Assembly (NCBI GenBank): GCA_045646245.1
Contig: JAZRKJ010000039.1
Span: forward strand, 8,988 to 72,987
Direction: 5' to 3'
Origin: SIG607 sp045646245
Lineage (GTDB): Bacteria; Bacillota; Clostridia; Oscillospirales; Acutalibacteraceae
DNA length: 64,000 nt
The notes under the pieces are model-generated. The model was given only the letters and a program-made list of their open reading frames with translations. It was not told the DNA's origin and searched no databases. Made by a program: the position numbers and the translations under genes. Below, one piece after another: positions 42,899 to 51,765 of the stretch (position 1 is its first letter; every line of letters begins with the position of its first letter).

Positions 42899-43914
42899 AT
42901 TTTACTGTTTTCGTAATACTTTAGCATATTTTTCATTCCGTTAAGATAACCGAAAACGTTTGCTCTTGCGGTGTGTCCCCAACGGGTATCATTGTTTATA
43001 AAGGGTACGTGGTCGTCAAGAATAAGCCCTTTATATCCGTTTTTGTAAAGAGCGTACATAATTTTTGCGGGGTCGTATCTTCCGTCACCGGGGAAGCACT
43101 CCTTGAAATTATCAACCGTTCCCTGAACGTCGCGGAAGTGAACCATGTGCACCTTTCCGCGCGGTACAAAATTATTTATAACTTCCATTACCGCTTCTTC
43201 ACCACCCAGTTGTGAAAAAGTACCCATACAAAAGTTTATTCCGAAAGCGTCGCTGTTTGCGATTTTTTCGGCTTTTTCAAAATCGGCGCAGGAAGTAAAA
43301 ATACGGTCTACTCCCGCAACCTTTTCAAGCGGAGGGTCAGATGGGTGAATAATCAGTTTTACTCCCGCTTTTTCTGCTTCGGGTATAACTGCTTTTATAA
43401 AATATTCGTAATTCTTCCAAAGTTCTTCCTTTGTGGGTGGCTTTATTTCTTTGCCGAATCTTGCCATATGCTGTGCGCTTGCGGCGTAAGCGTTGATTCC
43501 CGATTCGGCTTCTTTACTGTTAAACGCAGAAACACGCGCGCCGCCTCTTGTGGGTTCGGTAATGCTTGTTCTCCACGCCCAGGTGGGACAAAAATGGTGA
43601 CCCAAAATCGGAATGCCAACCTCGCCCATATTCCGTACCGTTTTTATATAGTTTTCGATCCTTTCATCACGGTCAGGACCAGCCAGCATAATTCCCTCCA
43701 TAAAACGGATGGGAACATTTTCGATCATTTCAAGTTTGAGCTCAAATTTCTCTGTATATTCCTTTAACCATTTTAACGCCCTTACTGTCCAGAAATCTTC
43801 ATCGGACGTTGCAATCGGCGGGGTGTTAAAGTGAAAGCCTTCACTACCAAGCTGTCTTGCCATAAGCAAAGCATCATCATTAAACTCTTTTATAGCGCCT
43901 AAAATAATTTTCAC
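42886..43914 (-). CDS. Mannonate dehydratase-like protein (UxuA family)
   Basis: UxuA dehydrates D-mannonate to 2-keto-3-deoxygluconate in glucuronate breakdown. The 342-residue TIM-barrel protein carries several family blocks in altered form: IENVPI, HHFCPTWAWRT, IHPSDPP near residue 200 (HPDDPP in classical UxuA), NFCMGTFSQLG near 235, MVHFRDVQG near 263 and LDDHVP near 305. It begins with GTG, 7 bases after AAGGAGG. It is the last gene of a three-gene minus-strand operon with an SDR (possible mannonate/fructuronate reductase) and a glycosidase. The changed motifs leave room for a related acid-sugar dehydratase. Confidence 0.82.
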   Translation of the reverse strand: MKIILGAIKEFNDDALLMARQLGSEGFHFNTPPIATSDEDFWTVRALKWLKEYTEKFELKLEMIENVPIRFMEGIMLAGPDRDERIENYIKTVRNMGEVGIPILGHHFCPTWAWRTSITEPTRGGARVSAFNSKEAESGINAYAASAQHMARFGKEIKPPTKEELWKNYEYFIKAVIPEAEKAGVKLIIHPSDPPLEKVAGVDRIFTSCADFEKAEKIANSDAFGINFCMGTFSQLGGEEAVMEVINNFVPRGKVHMVHFRDVQGTVDNFKECFPGDGRYDPAKIMYALYKNGYKGLILDDHVPFINNDTRWGHTARANVFGYLNGMKNMLKYYENSKIKNG

Positions 43915-43926
43915 AATTATTCCTCC

Positions 43927-44691
43927 TTAAAAAGCACCCGGCATAATCGAAGTAGAACCGCCGTCAACGATAACAACCGAGCCTGTCATAGGAAATGAAG
44001 CAGAGCTTGCAAGGAAATATGCGTGTTCTCCCATAGTCTCTTTGGATGAAAACTCATGCAGTGGTATGGCAGAGCGTCTTCTTTCAAACTCTTCCCGGTC
44101 AAGTCCGTCATAACGGTCGGTGAGAATTGCACCGGCGGCTATACAGTTTACTCTCACTCCGTACTTAGCAAAATCAAGAGCGAGAGCCTTTGTCATAGAA
44201 CTTATTGCGCCCTTGCTGGCTACATATGCGCTGCGCTCGGGCAGGGCGTTTATATAATTTACAGAGCCTGTAAATACAATGGTTGCACCTTTTGCCTTAC
44301 CTGTTCTGATCATTTGTCTTACGGCTGCTCTTGCCGGCATAAAATAACCTACAACGTTGGTATGAAGCACATTAGCCCAAGCCTGTCCATCAACAGTAAG
44401 TGGGTCCATCCATCTGCCAAGGTCGGCGGCAACACACACAAGGGAATCAAGCTCTATTCCTGCTTTTTCTATCTTATCAAAAAGTATATCGGTATCGGTT
44501 ATAGCATCAAGCGGCGAAAAACCGAAACCGTAGCAAGGAATTTTAAATTCTGCTTCAAGGTCGGCGGCAACCTTTTGCACTTGCTCTTCGTTTCTGCTGG
44601 TGATAACAACCGACCAGCCCTCACTCAAAAATTTTCTTGCCATTCCATAGCCTGAATTTCTTTCTGCTCCCGTAATAAGTACACTTTTCAT
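43927..44691 (-). CDS. SDR family oxidoreductase
   Basis: The 254-residue protein is a short-chain dehydrogenase: N-terminal cofactor site LITGAERNSGYG (a variant of TGxxxGxG), a Ser in FTGSVNY near residue 143, the catalytic Y-x-x-x-K as YVASK near 158, and CIAAGAILTD after it. Placed between a glycosidase and a mannonate dehydratase-like gene, it may interconvert fructuronate and mannonate, as SDR-type UxuB proteins do; this is inference from context. Confidence 0.88.
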   Translation of the reverse strand: MKSVLITGAERNSGYGMARKFLSEGWSVVITSRNEEQVQKVAADLEAEFKIPCYGFGFSPLDAITDTDILFDKIEKAGIELDSLVCVAADLGRWMDPLTVDGQAWANVLHTNVVGYFMPARAAVRQMIRTGKAKGATIVFTGSVNYINALPERSAYVASKGAISSMTKALALDFAKYGVRVNCIAAGAILTDRYDGLDREEFERRRSAIPLHEFSSKETMGEHAYFLASSASFPMTGSVVIVDGGSTSIMPGAF

Positions 44692-44711
44692 AATTGCCCT
44701 CCGTTAAAATT

Positions 44712-46328
44712 TTATGGTTTGTTATTTTGGATTTGCGTATCCCTGCAGTTTCCGTATTTATCTACCGAATAAACTTGGTATTTACCTTTTACGTCTGTAA
44801 TTACATATTCGGCAACGGTAGATGCAATTTGCTTGCCGTCACGGTAAACTCGGTAATAACAATGCTCTGAATCGTCGGTTGGTTTCCAGTAAACCTTTCC
44901 GCAGGAATACTTTATACCCTTTATATTGCTTGGTATTCTGTCTTTGTAATCGGTTGTAAAAAATGTCACCGATTTAGCAGGCAATATTGCGGAAAAGTTT
45001 TGTTCCTTTACTTCAATAAGCTCACTGTAGTATTGAAGGTCATTAAAACTGTTAAATGGAATACTACCTGCCTTGTATTCATATTTTCTAAGCGGTTTAT
45101 CTATTTTATGTTCAATATTAAAAGAAACAGAATTTTCTTGTTCCGACCAATTTATTACTGCTATTGAAACGGAAGAATCGGGGCAGGTAACGGCACAGCA
45201 CCTAATATTTTCGTCATCCCAACTGCTTTCCAGTACACGAGTGCCTTTTTTAAACAGCTTCGCCATATAGCCCATAGCGTAAAGAGATGCTCTTGAACCG
45301 TAGTCATTATCATCATCACACCACTTAACCATTCCGTGCTTATTATAGCGTATATCAATTCCGTGCCCCGAAAATCTTGCGGCATCGTATTTTGCTTTTC
45401 CTTCCTTGCTGTCTGCATTTTCGCGTATAAAGGGGTCGGGGTAATCAAACATAGTCCAGGAAACTGCCGAAAAGCAACCGCTGTTAATGGCTGCCATAGC
45501 CATTTCACATAGCCCTATAGCAAAAATTCCGTCATTGTCAGGAAGGTCAACTCCGTATGAGGAATCGTTACGCATAGGAGATTTTTTCTTGCCGTCGGGT
45601 GTTATAATTCCGTATTCTCCCAACGTAAAACGCTTCTCTTTTCGTAATGCCTGCGCAACTACCGAAGAAAAGGAATCTGAGTAATACTTATAGGCGTTAA
45701 GGTCACCAGGCGCATATTTTGCCGAATACAGATGTGCGCAATAGCATTCGGTTATTTCGTCAATATTCTGTGTTGCCCATTCTATTTGACCGTAGTTTTC
45801 AACACCCGAGCAATCTGTTGCAAGAAGCCCAATGTCAAGTCCGTGTCTTTTAAAGGCTTTGTAAAGGTTTTCGTGCAGCTCTTTAAGAAGTTCAAGGCGG
45901 TTAGAAAGATAAGCATAGGTATTTCCTACCGAAAGCTCGTTTGTAGCACAGTAATATCTTATTTTTGTGCAGTTGCGTTCTTTAATTAAATATTCAAGAT
46001 TAAGAGCAACCTTTTCGGAATATTCCTCTATATTAAAATCGCTGTTAAACATAGGGATTCTGTCGGGCACAACGTATAATAGAGTGTCGGCGTTGCGAAA
46101 GGTTAAATCGTAATAATCTGCAAAAGCGTCCATAGCCTCTTTTGTCCAATCGGCATAGCCTGCAAAAACTCTTGAGTAGGTGGGAGATATTTCCCTGAAG
46201 GTTTTAAGGAATATTTCGTTCTTTTGCTTTTCGGACATAAGAGCTGTCATTGTAACTTCGCTGTTGTGAAAACCAACACCGCCGAAAAGCCAACGAAGAC
46301 GCGGCTTTTTAATAGTAATAAGGCTCAT
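44712..46328 (-). CDS. Putative clan GH-A glycoside hydrolase with C-terminal beta domains
   Basis: The 538-residue protein begins with a TIM-barrel-like part in which CATNELS (Glu131) and LGEYG (Glu238) stand where clan GH-A enzymes have acid/base (after Asn, at the end of strand 4) and nucleophile (strand 7). A beta-sandwich region with PAKSVTFF-type ending follows, as in GH30/GH39/GH79-like enzymes, and the last 80 residues (GKVYWKPTDDSEHCYYRVYR) look like a fibronectin type III domain. There is no signal peptide. I cannot assign a GH family. It heads the operon with the SDR and mannonate dehydratase-like genes, so it may release uronic acids. Confidence 0.68.
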   Translation of the reverse strand: MSLITIKKPRLRWLFGGVGFHNSEVTMTALMSEKQKNEIFLKTFREISPTYSRVFAGYADWTKEAMDAFADYYDLTFRNADTLLYVVPDRIPMFNSDFNIEEYSEKVALNLEYLIKERNCTKIRYYCATNELSVGNTYAYLSNRLELLKELHENLYKAFKRHGLDIGLLATDCSGVENYGQIEWATQNIDEITECYCAHLYSAKYAPGDLNAYKYYSDSFSSVVAQALRKEKRFTLGEYGIITPDGKKKSPMRNDSSYGVDLPDNDGIFAIGLCEMAMAAINSGCFSAVSWTMFDYPDPFIRENADSKEGKAKYDAARFSGHGIDIRYNKHGMVKWCDDDNDYGSRASLYAMGYMAKLFKKGTRVLESSWDDENIRCCAVTCPDSSVSIAVINWSEQENSVSFNIEHKIDKPLRKYEYKAGSIPFNSFNDLQYYSELIEVKEQNFSAILPAKSVTFFTTDYKDRIPSNIKGIKYSCGKVYWKPTDDSEHCYYRVYRDGKQIASTVAEYVITDVKGKYQVYSVDKYGNCRDTQIQNNKP

Positions 46329-46365
46329 AAGCGCTTCATCCTTTCAAAGGTACTCTTCTAATTTA

Positions 46366-46393
46366 ATTGTATTGCTTTTTTTACGTCTTTCAA
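46366..46393 (-). promoter_or_regulatory. Promoter for the glycosidase-SDR-dehydratase operon
   Basis: On the minus strand TTGAAA (46393-46388) and TACAAT (46371-46366) are 16 bases apart. It diverges from the araC-type promoter 42 bases away, an arrangement suited to joint control by the AraC protein. Confidence 0.55.
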
Positions 46394-46434
46394 TTGATAA
46401 AATATTCAAACTTGTGTATTTTTTCGTAAAAATG

Positions 46435-46463
46435 TTGAAAGATTATTCCTTTTGTGGTATTGT
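46435..46463 (+). promoter_or_regulatory. Promoter for the AraC-family gene
   Basis: TTGAAA (46435-46440) and TATTGT (46458-46463) are 17 bases apart, just before the gene's AAAAGG ribosome binding site; the leader would be very short. Confidence 0.5.
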
Positions 46464-46478
46464 TTAAAAGGTGATGGT

Positions 46479-47252
46479 ATGTATCAATTCGTAAAACGCG
46501 TGGATATTGAAATAAAATTTGTGTTATTAAGAAAAAACGTGGAACGCAAATATAAAAATAATTTCAGAAATGCGAACAGTCTTGTGTATTATATAAATGG
46601 CGGGCATAACTTTTATTTTGAAGATAAAAATATTGTGGGCAGAGCGGGTGACGTGGTTTTGTTGCCATACGGCGCTTGCTATGAAAATGAATTGATAAGT
46701 GATGATACAGAATATTATCAAATTGATTTTTGCGTTTATCAAAACGGAGAGCCGCAAGCAATTGTCAATCAACCCACAGTAATTAAAACTGCCGTGGGAG
46801 ATAATTTGAAAAACCTTTTCGGTAACGTGTTTAAACATTATGCCGATAACCGACACAGCGGAATGCTTTTGTGTATTGCCGATACTTTGAAAATTTTGTC
46901 TTTTATTGAAGACAGACCCCAAAAATTTGAAAAGAAGGACAAAACGCAGGAAATAGTTTATTATATTAAGGAAACTTGTTTTGATGATATAACTGTAGAA
47001 GAAATAGCCGAACATTTCGGTATCAGCGTTTCGCAGTTGGAAAAAAGAATTAAAGCTGAATTTGGGGTTTCTCCGGTTGGGCTTAAAATTTCTTTTAAAA
47101 TTGAAAAAGCAAAACAGTTGTTGGCTGAAGGTGTTTCCATTAAAGAGGTCGCTTATTCTACGGGATTTTCCGACAGGTATTATTTTACAAAAATCTTTAC
47201 CCGAACAGTGGGGCAGACGCCAACGCAGTTTATTAAAAGCCTTGCAATATAA
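46479..47252 (+). CDS. AraC family transcriptional regulator
   Basis: The 257-residue protein has an N-terminal cupin-like sensor domain (GRAGDVVLLPYGACYEN near residue 55) and a C-terminal pair of helix-turn-helix motifs (ITVEEIAEHFGISVSQLEKR and SIKEVAYSTGFSDRYYFTKI) ending in the AraC signature F-x-x-x-x-G-x-T-P-x-x-F. It is divergent from the glycosidase-SDR-dehydratase operon and is its probable regulator. ATG 46479 follows AAAAGGTGAT; longer upstream frames have no ribosome binding site. Confidence 0.92.
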   Translation: MYQFVKRVDIEIKFVLLRKNVERKYKNNFRNANSLVYYINGGHNFYFEDKNIVGRAGDVVLLPYGACYENELISDDTEYYQIDFCVYQNGEPQAIVNQPTVIKTAVGDNLKNLFGNVFKHYADNRHSGMLLCIADTLKILSFIEDRPQKFEKKDKTQEIVYYIKETCFDDITVEEIAEHFGISVSQLEKRIKAEFGVSPVGLKISFKIEKAKQLLAEGVSIKEVAYSTGFSDRYYFTKIFTRTVGQTPTQFIKSLAI

Positions 47253-47279
47253 AAAAGACCATCATACGACGGTCTTTTT
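47252..47279. terminator. Terminator between the AraC and GH13 genes
   Basis: AAAAAGACC (47252-47260) pairs with GGTCTTTTT (47271-47279). It serves the AraC gene on the plus strand and overlaps the last codons of the convergent GH13 gene. Confidence 0.7.
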
Positions 47280-49130
47280 AAGTATGCAGATATTTTCGGC
47301 GTCAATTTTAATTTTGCCTTTTTCGGGGGAGTTGCCAAATAATACAGTTGCATTTTCAAAGCCCTCCGGAACGTCGATGAATTCATCGTCGCACCAACGG
47401 TTTACCGCTATTAGAAGGGCGTTTTCTTTGTCGGCGCTTTCTCTTATATAAGCAATGTGCCCCATATTGGCGTAAACAGGGATAAAATTTCCTCCTGCGA
47501 AGCATTTGTTGTTTCTGCGGATATTTCCCAGTTTTTTGTAAAAATCGATTAAATCAAGATTTTCGTTGCCCCACGGGTAGGCCTTTCGGCAAAACGGGTC
47601 CCCGTACCCTTCCATTCCCGCTTCGTCTCCGTAATAGAGAGAGGGAACACCGGGTAAAGTGTACTGTAAAACGGCGGCGAGCTTTAAAAATTTTACAGCG
47701 TGTGCGTATTGCTCGCTGTTAAGCTTTTGTTTTGCCTGCCAACTTCTGTCACCCTTTAATTTGGGGTCGGCGCCAAGGCGGGTTAAAATTCTCGGCGTAT
47801 CGTGGGTGCCAACGTGATTCATAAGCAAATCAACGCATTGGGGCGGGTAGTTTTCGGTTATATCAAGCACCGAATCAATAAGAGTTCTTGAATTTTCACC
47901 GTTTAAAAAGCCTATAATTGCATCGGCAAAGGGGTAGTTCATAACGGAATCGAGCTGTTTTCCTCTTAAAAACCTTCTTCTGCCGCCGTGACTGATTTTG
48001 TTGGTAGCGTCCTCCCAAACTTCTCCAAGCAAAAATGATTCGGGATCTTGCTCTTTCATAGCGCTTCTGACATTATCCAAAAACTCGTCGGGAAGCTCGT
48101 CGGCAACGTCAAGGCGCCAACCTTTAATTCCCGCTTTCAGCCATTTTTTCACTATTCCGTTTTCACCCGTAATAAATTCGGTAAACGAAGGGTCGTTTTC
48201 CTTTGTTTCGGGGAGGGTGGTAATACCCCACCAACTTTCATAATCGTCAGGGTGATTTTTAAAATCGAACCAAGAGTAATACGGACTTTCCTTTGAACCA
48301 TACGCACCCGAAGAACTGTAGCGGTTATATTTGTTAAAATAAATGCTGTCGTCCCCCGTGTGGGAAAAAACGCCGTCTAAAATAATGGAAATTCCAAATT
48401 CTCCCGCTTTTTTACAAAGGTTTTCTAAATCTTCTTCGGTGCCTAAAATCGGGTCGATTTTATTATAATCGGCAGTATTGTAACGGTGGTTGCTGTGGGC
48501 TTCGAAGATAGGATTTAAGTATATAGCCGAAACACCCAGAGAGGCAATATAAGGGAGTTTTTCGGTTATACCGCAAATATCCCCGCCGAAATAATCGTTG
48601 CCTAAATAACGGATATTTCCCTTTGGGTCAAAGCAAGGTGTAGCCGACCAGTCTTTTTCAATATATCGGTCTTCGGGAACACCTGATTTTGCTTTTCCCG
48701 AATTATAAAAACGGTCGGGGAAGATTTGATAAATAATTCCTCCTGAAAGCCAGGACGGAGTTTTAAAGTTTTTATCGTAAACGGTTAACTGCCAATTATC
48801 ACCATTGTCGGAAACAATACCCAATGAATGCTCCGATTTAGTGATGCTATAATTACCGTAATCGCTTTCGTAACGGAAATGGTACCAATAAAGTCCTTCT
48901 TCAAAGGGCATTTCTATATCGTAAAAACGGTAGCCGTCAAGCCATTCTTTCGGAGATAATTCGTATTCTGTGAAAAATGAGGCTGTATCGTTTTTTATAC
49001 AAAGAAAGGCTTTGCGTACCTTTGCGTCATTATGCAGCAAAACGCGTAGCCTCAAAGAAGTCTCTGAGGCTATCGCGCCGTAAATTGATTTATAAAGAGA
49101 GTTTCGTGAATCAAAAGGATAATAATTCAT
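47262..49130 (-). CDS. GH13 alpha-glucosidase (neopullulanase/cyclomaltodextrinase type)
   Basis: The 622-residue cytosolic protein hydrolyses alpha-glucans such as maltodextrins. An N-terminal CBM34-like beta domain (about 1-125) precedes the catalytic barrel. The four GH13 regions are visible: DGVFSHTG, GWRLDVADE with the nucleophile Asp near residue 340, LLGEVWED with the acid/base Glu near 370, and NHVGTHDTPR. The N-terminal domain and the wording around region I favour neopullulanase-like enzymes over secreted amylases. It lies 8 bases after glgP; the AGTAGG ribosome binding site contains the glgP stop. Confidence 0.92.
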   Translation of the reverse strand: MNYYPFDSRNSLYKSIYGAIASETSLRLRVLLHNDAKVRKAFLCIKNDTASFFTEYELSPKEWLDGYRFYDIEMPFEEGLYWYHFRYESDYGNYSITKSEHSLGIVSDNGDNWQLTVYDKNFKTPSWLSGGIIYQIFPDRFYNSGKAKSGVPEDRYIEKDWSATPCFDPKGNIRYLGNDYFGGDICGITEKLPYIASLGVSAIYLNPIFEAHSNHRYNTADYNKIDPILGTEEDLENLCKKAGEFGISIILDGVFSHTGDDSIYFNKYNRYSSSGAYGSKESPYYSWFDFKNHPDDYESWWGITTLPETKENDPSFTEFITGENGIVKKWLKAGIKGWRLDVADELPDEFLDNVRSAMKEQDPESFLLGEVWEDATNKISHGGRRRFLRGKQLDSVMNYPFADAIIGFLNGENSRTLIDSVLDITENYPPQCVDLLMNHVGTHDTPRILTRLGADPKLKGDRSWQAKQKLNSEQYAHAVKFLKLAAVLQYTLPGVPSLYYGDEAGMEGYGDPFCRKAYPWGNENLDLIDFYKKLGNIRRNNKCFAGGNFIPVYANMGHIAYIRESADKENALLIAVNRWCDDEFIDVPEGFENATVLFGNSPEKGKIKIDAENICILKKTVV

Positions 49131-49138
49131 ACAAAAAC

Positions 49139-51541
49139 CTACTTATTGGGTTTTACCTTCCAAATATTATTTGCGTAGTCTGCAATAGAACGGTCAGCCG
49201 CAAAAATGCCCGATTCTGCAATATTAACAAGCGACATCTTGTTCCAAACTGCGGTATCTTTGTAAAGAGCGGCGGCTTTTTCGTGGGCAGCGCAGTAATC
49301 GTTGAAGTCTGCAAGTGCCATATAGGTGTCCATTCCCGTAATGGTGCGGTAGATATTATCGAACTGCTGTCCGCCTATACCTTTTTCAATATAATCAAGA
49401 GCAGATTTTAGCTTTTCGTTGTTGCAATAATAGTTAACGGGGTTGTAGCCCTGATTTTGAAGTGCCATAACTTCGGGAGTGTGCATACCGAAGATAATAA
49501 TGTTATCGTCGCCTACAGCCTTGTGTATTTCAACGTTTGCGCCGTCTTCAGTACCAAGAGTTACCGCGCCGTTCATCATAAATTTCATATTACCCGTACC
49601 TGAAGCTTCGGTAGAAGCAAGAGAAATTTGTTCGCTGATTTCGGCGGCGGGAATCATAAGTTCTGCCAAAGTCACCTTATAATCCTCAAGGAAAAGTACC
49701 TTTAATTTGTCGTTAACGGTACGGTCGTTTTCAATTTCTTTGCTGAGTCGGCAAATCATATTGATGATTTGCTTTGCAAGAAGGTAACCCGGAGCCGCTT
49801 TAGCGCCAAAAATATAGGTTTTGGGAGTAAAGTCGGCGTTGGGATTGTTTTTCAAATAGAGATAATCGGAAATAATATGCAAAGCGTTAAGGTGTTGGCG
49901 CTTATATTCGTGCAAACGTTTTACCTGCATATCAAAAACAGAATCAGGGTCAATAGAAACGCCGATGTTTTCTTTGACGTAATTTGAAAGACGTACTTTG
50001 TTAGAACGTTTGATTTCACCCAGCTTCTGAAGTACTGCCTTATCATCTTCAAATTTCCTGAGTTCCGATAAATGTGAAGCGTCCATTATAAACTTGTCGC
50101 CGATAAGCTCGGTAAGATAATCGGTTAAAGCAGGGTTGGCTTGACAAAGCCATCTTCTGTGGGCAATACCGTTTGTTACATTGGTGAATTTTTCGGGTGT
50201 GAGCTTATAATAATCGTTAAACAGGGAATCGGTAAGAATTTTACTGTGAAGCTTTGAAACGCCGTTTACTTTATGGGAAGCCACTACGCTTAAATTAGCC
50301 ATTCTTACTACGCCGCCCGAAATAACCGCGGTGTCTTCAACAAGTCTTGCATCTCCTGTCTTTTCCCAGATATGAAGTCTTTGACGGTTGTCGATTTCCT
50401 TTACAATCTGATAAATACGGGGGAGTCTGTGGCGGAACATATCTTCTTGCCAACACTCAAGCGCTTCCTTCATAATGGTGTGGTTGGTGTAAGCAACGGT
50501 GCCTTGGACTATCTTCCACGCTTTGTCCCAATCGTAACCGCATTCGTCAAGTAAATATCTCATAAGTTCGGGAACGGTGAGAGCAGGGTGGGTATCGTTA
50601 ATGTGAATAGCTACCTTTTCGGCAAGATTGTCTAAGGTGTTGTAAGTGCGTAAATGACGGTTTAAAATATCTTGAATAGAAGCCGAAACAAGGAAATATT
50701 GCTGACGAAGACGAAGGGATTTACCTTCTGCGTGGTTATCTTCGGGGTAAAGCACCTTGCTTATAACTTCTGCCATTGCCTTTTGTTCCATAGCGCGTAC
50801 GTAATCGCCCTGATTAAAAGCAGACATATCAATTTCCTGACATTCCGCGCTCCAAAGACGAAGTGCGTTGACGGTTTTGCCGTCTTTACCCGCAACCATA
50901 AGGTCGTAAGGCATTGCGTGGACTGTTGTGTAATCAACGTGTTCAACGTGATGGAAATGATTATCCCACGATTCAACAATTTTACCGTCGAAATGAACGT
51001 CTACCGCGGAAGCGGGACGGGGTTCTAACCAAACCTCGCCGCCCGGAAGCCAAAAATCGGGCATTTCGGTTTGCCAACCTTCTACTATCTTTTGACGGAA
51101 AATACCGTATTCATAACGAATACAATAACCCATGGCGGGATAACCGCCGGTGGAAAGACCGTCAAGGAAACAAGCGGCAAGCCTTCCAAGACCGCCGTTG
51201 CCAAGGCCTGCGTCGGGTTCTAATTCATACAAAGTATCAAGCTTAACCTTAAATTTATTAAGCGCCTTTCTCATCGGCTCTACAAGGTCAAGGTTAAAAA
51301 GCGTGTTTTTAAAGGAACGTCCCATAAGGAATTCCATACTTAAATAATAAACGGTTTTAGACTGTTGCTTTTTTGTTTCTTCTTTAAATTTTGTTCTGCG
51401 TTCTCTCATAATATCACGCATCACCAAAGCGCAGGCTTTATAAAAAAGCTCGTCAGATGCTTGAGCAGGAGTAACACCGAAATTGTGGGAAAGTTTCTTT
51501 TCGATCATTTCCGCTAGCATTGTGTGATTGTAGCCGTTCAT
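49139..51541 (-). CDS. glgP: Glycogen/maltodextrin phosphorylase
   Basis: This PLP enzyme releases glucose-1-phosphate from alpha-1,4-glucan. The 800-residue protein shows the family's conserved parts: VYYLSMEFLMGRSF near residue 45, DAGLGNGGLGRLAACF near 108, VKRLHEYKRQHLN near 545 and the PLP site EASGTGNMKFMMNG near 650 with its Lys. Downstream in the operon the GH13 enzyme would debranch or shorten substrates, so the two form a storage-glucan or maltodextrin degradation unit. AAAGGA precedes the ATG. Confidence 0.95.
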   Translation of the reverse strand: MNGYNHTMLAEMIEKKLSHNFGVTPAQASDELFYKACALVMRDIMRERRTKFKEETKKQQSKTVYYLSMEFLMGRSFKNTLFNLDLVEPMRKALNKFKVKLDTLYELEPDAGLGNGGLGRLAACFLDGLSTGGYPAMGYCIRYEYGIFRQKIVEGWQTEMPDFWLPGGEVWLEPRPASAVDVHFDGKIVESWDNHFHHVEHVDYTTVHAMPYDLMVAGKDGKTVNALRLWSAECQEIDMSAFNQGDYVRAMEQKAMAEVISKVLYPEDNHAEGKSLRLRQQYFLVSASIQDILNRHLRTYNTLDNLAEKVAIHINDTHPALTVPELMRYLLDECGYDWDKAWKIVQGTVAYTNHTIMKEALECWQEDMFRHRLPRIYQIVKEIDNRQRLHIWEKTGDARLVEDTAVISGGVVRMANLSVVASHKVNGVSKLHSKILTDSLFNDYYKLTPEKFTNVTNGIAHRRWLCQANPALTDYLTELIGDKFIMDASHLSELRKFEDDKAVLQKLGEIKRSNKVRLSNYVKENIGVSIDPDSVFDMQVKRLHEYKRQHLNALHIISDYLYLKNNPNADFTPKTYIFGAKAAPGYLLAKQIINMICRLSKEIENDRTVNDKLKVLFLEDYKVTLAELMIPAAEISEQISLASTEASGTGNMKFMMNGAVTLGTEDGANVEIHKAVGDDNIIIFGMHTPEVMALQNQGYNPVNYYCNNEKLKSALDYIEKGIGGQQFDNIYRTITGMDTYMALADFNDYCAAHEKAAALYKDTAVWNKMSLVNIAESGIFAADRSIADYANNIWKVKPNK

Positions 51542-51592
51542 AATCGTTCTTCCTTTCGAAAAATTTTAATAATAGTATACCAATTTTTTTAT

Positions 51593-51642
51593 ATAATATT
51601 ATATTAACTCATTTTGACAAAAAATGCAATAGTTATTATAGT
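51593..51642. promoter_or_regulatory. Overlapping divergent promoters upstream of glgP
   Basis: On the minus strand TTGTCA (51620-51615) and TATTAT (51598-51593), spacer 16, would drive glgP. On the plus strand TTGACA (51614-51619) and TATAGT (51637-51642), spacer 17, face the other way; the two -35 hexamers overlap in the sequence TTTTGACAA. No plus-strand gene of normal size follows. Confidence 0.5.
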
Positions 51643-51724
51643 TTAAAATTACGTACTTTTTTATGCTAAATTACTAAAAATAATTGGATTTTGTTGTTTT
51701 AATATTGTGAAAGAGGTGAAAATG

Positions 51725-51759
51725 CACAAAAAACGGCTGTCAGAGAACTTCTGACAGCC
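51725..51759 (-). terminator. Intrinsic terminator after the cardiolipin synthase gene
   Basis: GGCTGTCAGA (51735-51744) and TCTGACAGCC (51750-51759) form a perfect 10-bp stem; on the minus strand it is followed by G and six U residues. Confidence 0.82.
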
Positions 51760-51765
51760 TGAATT

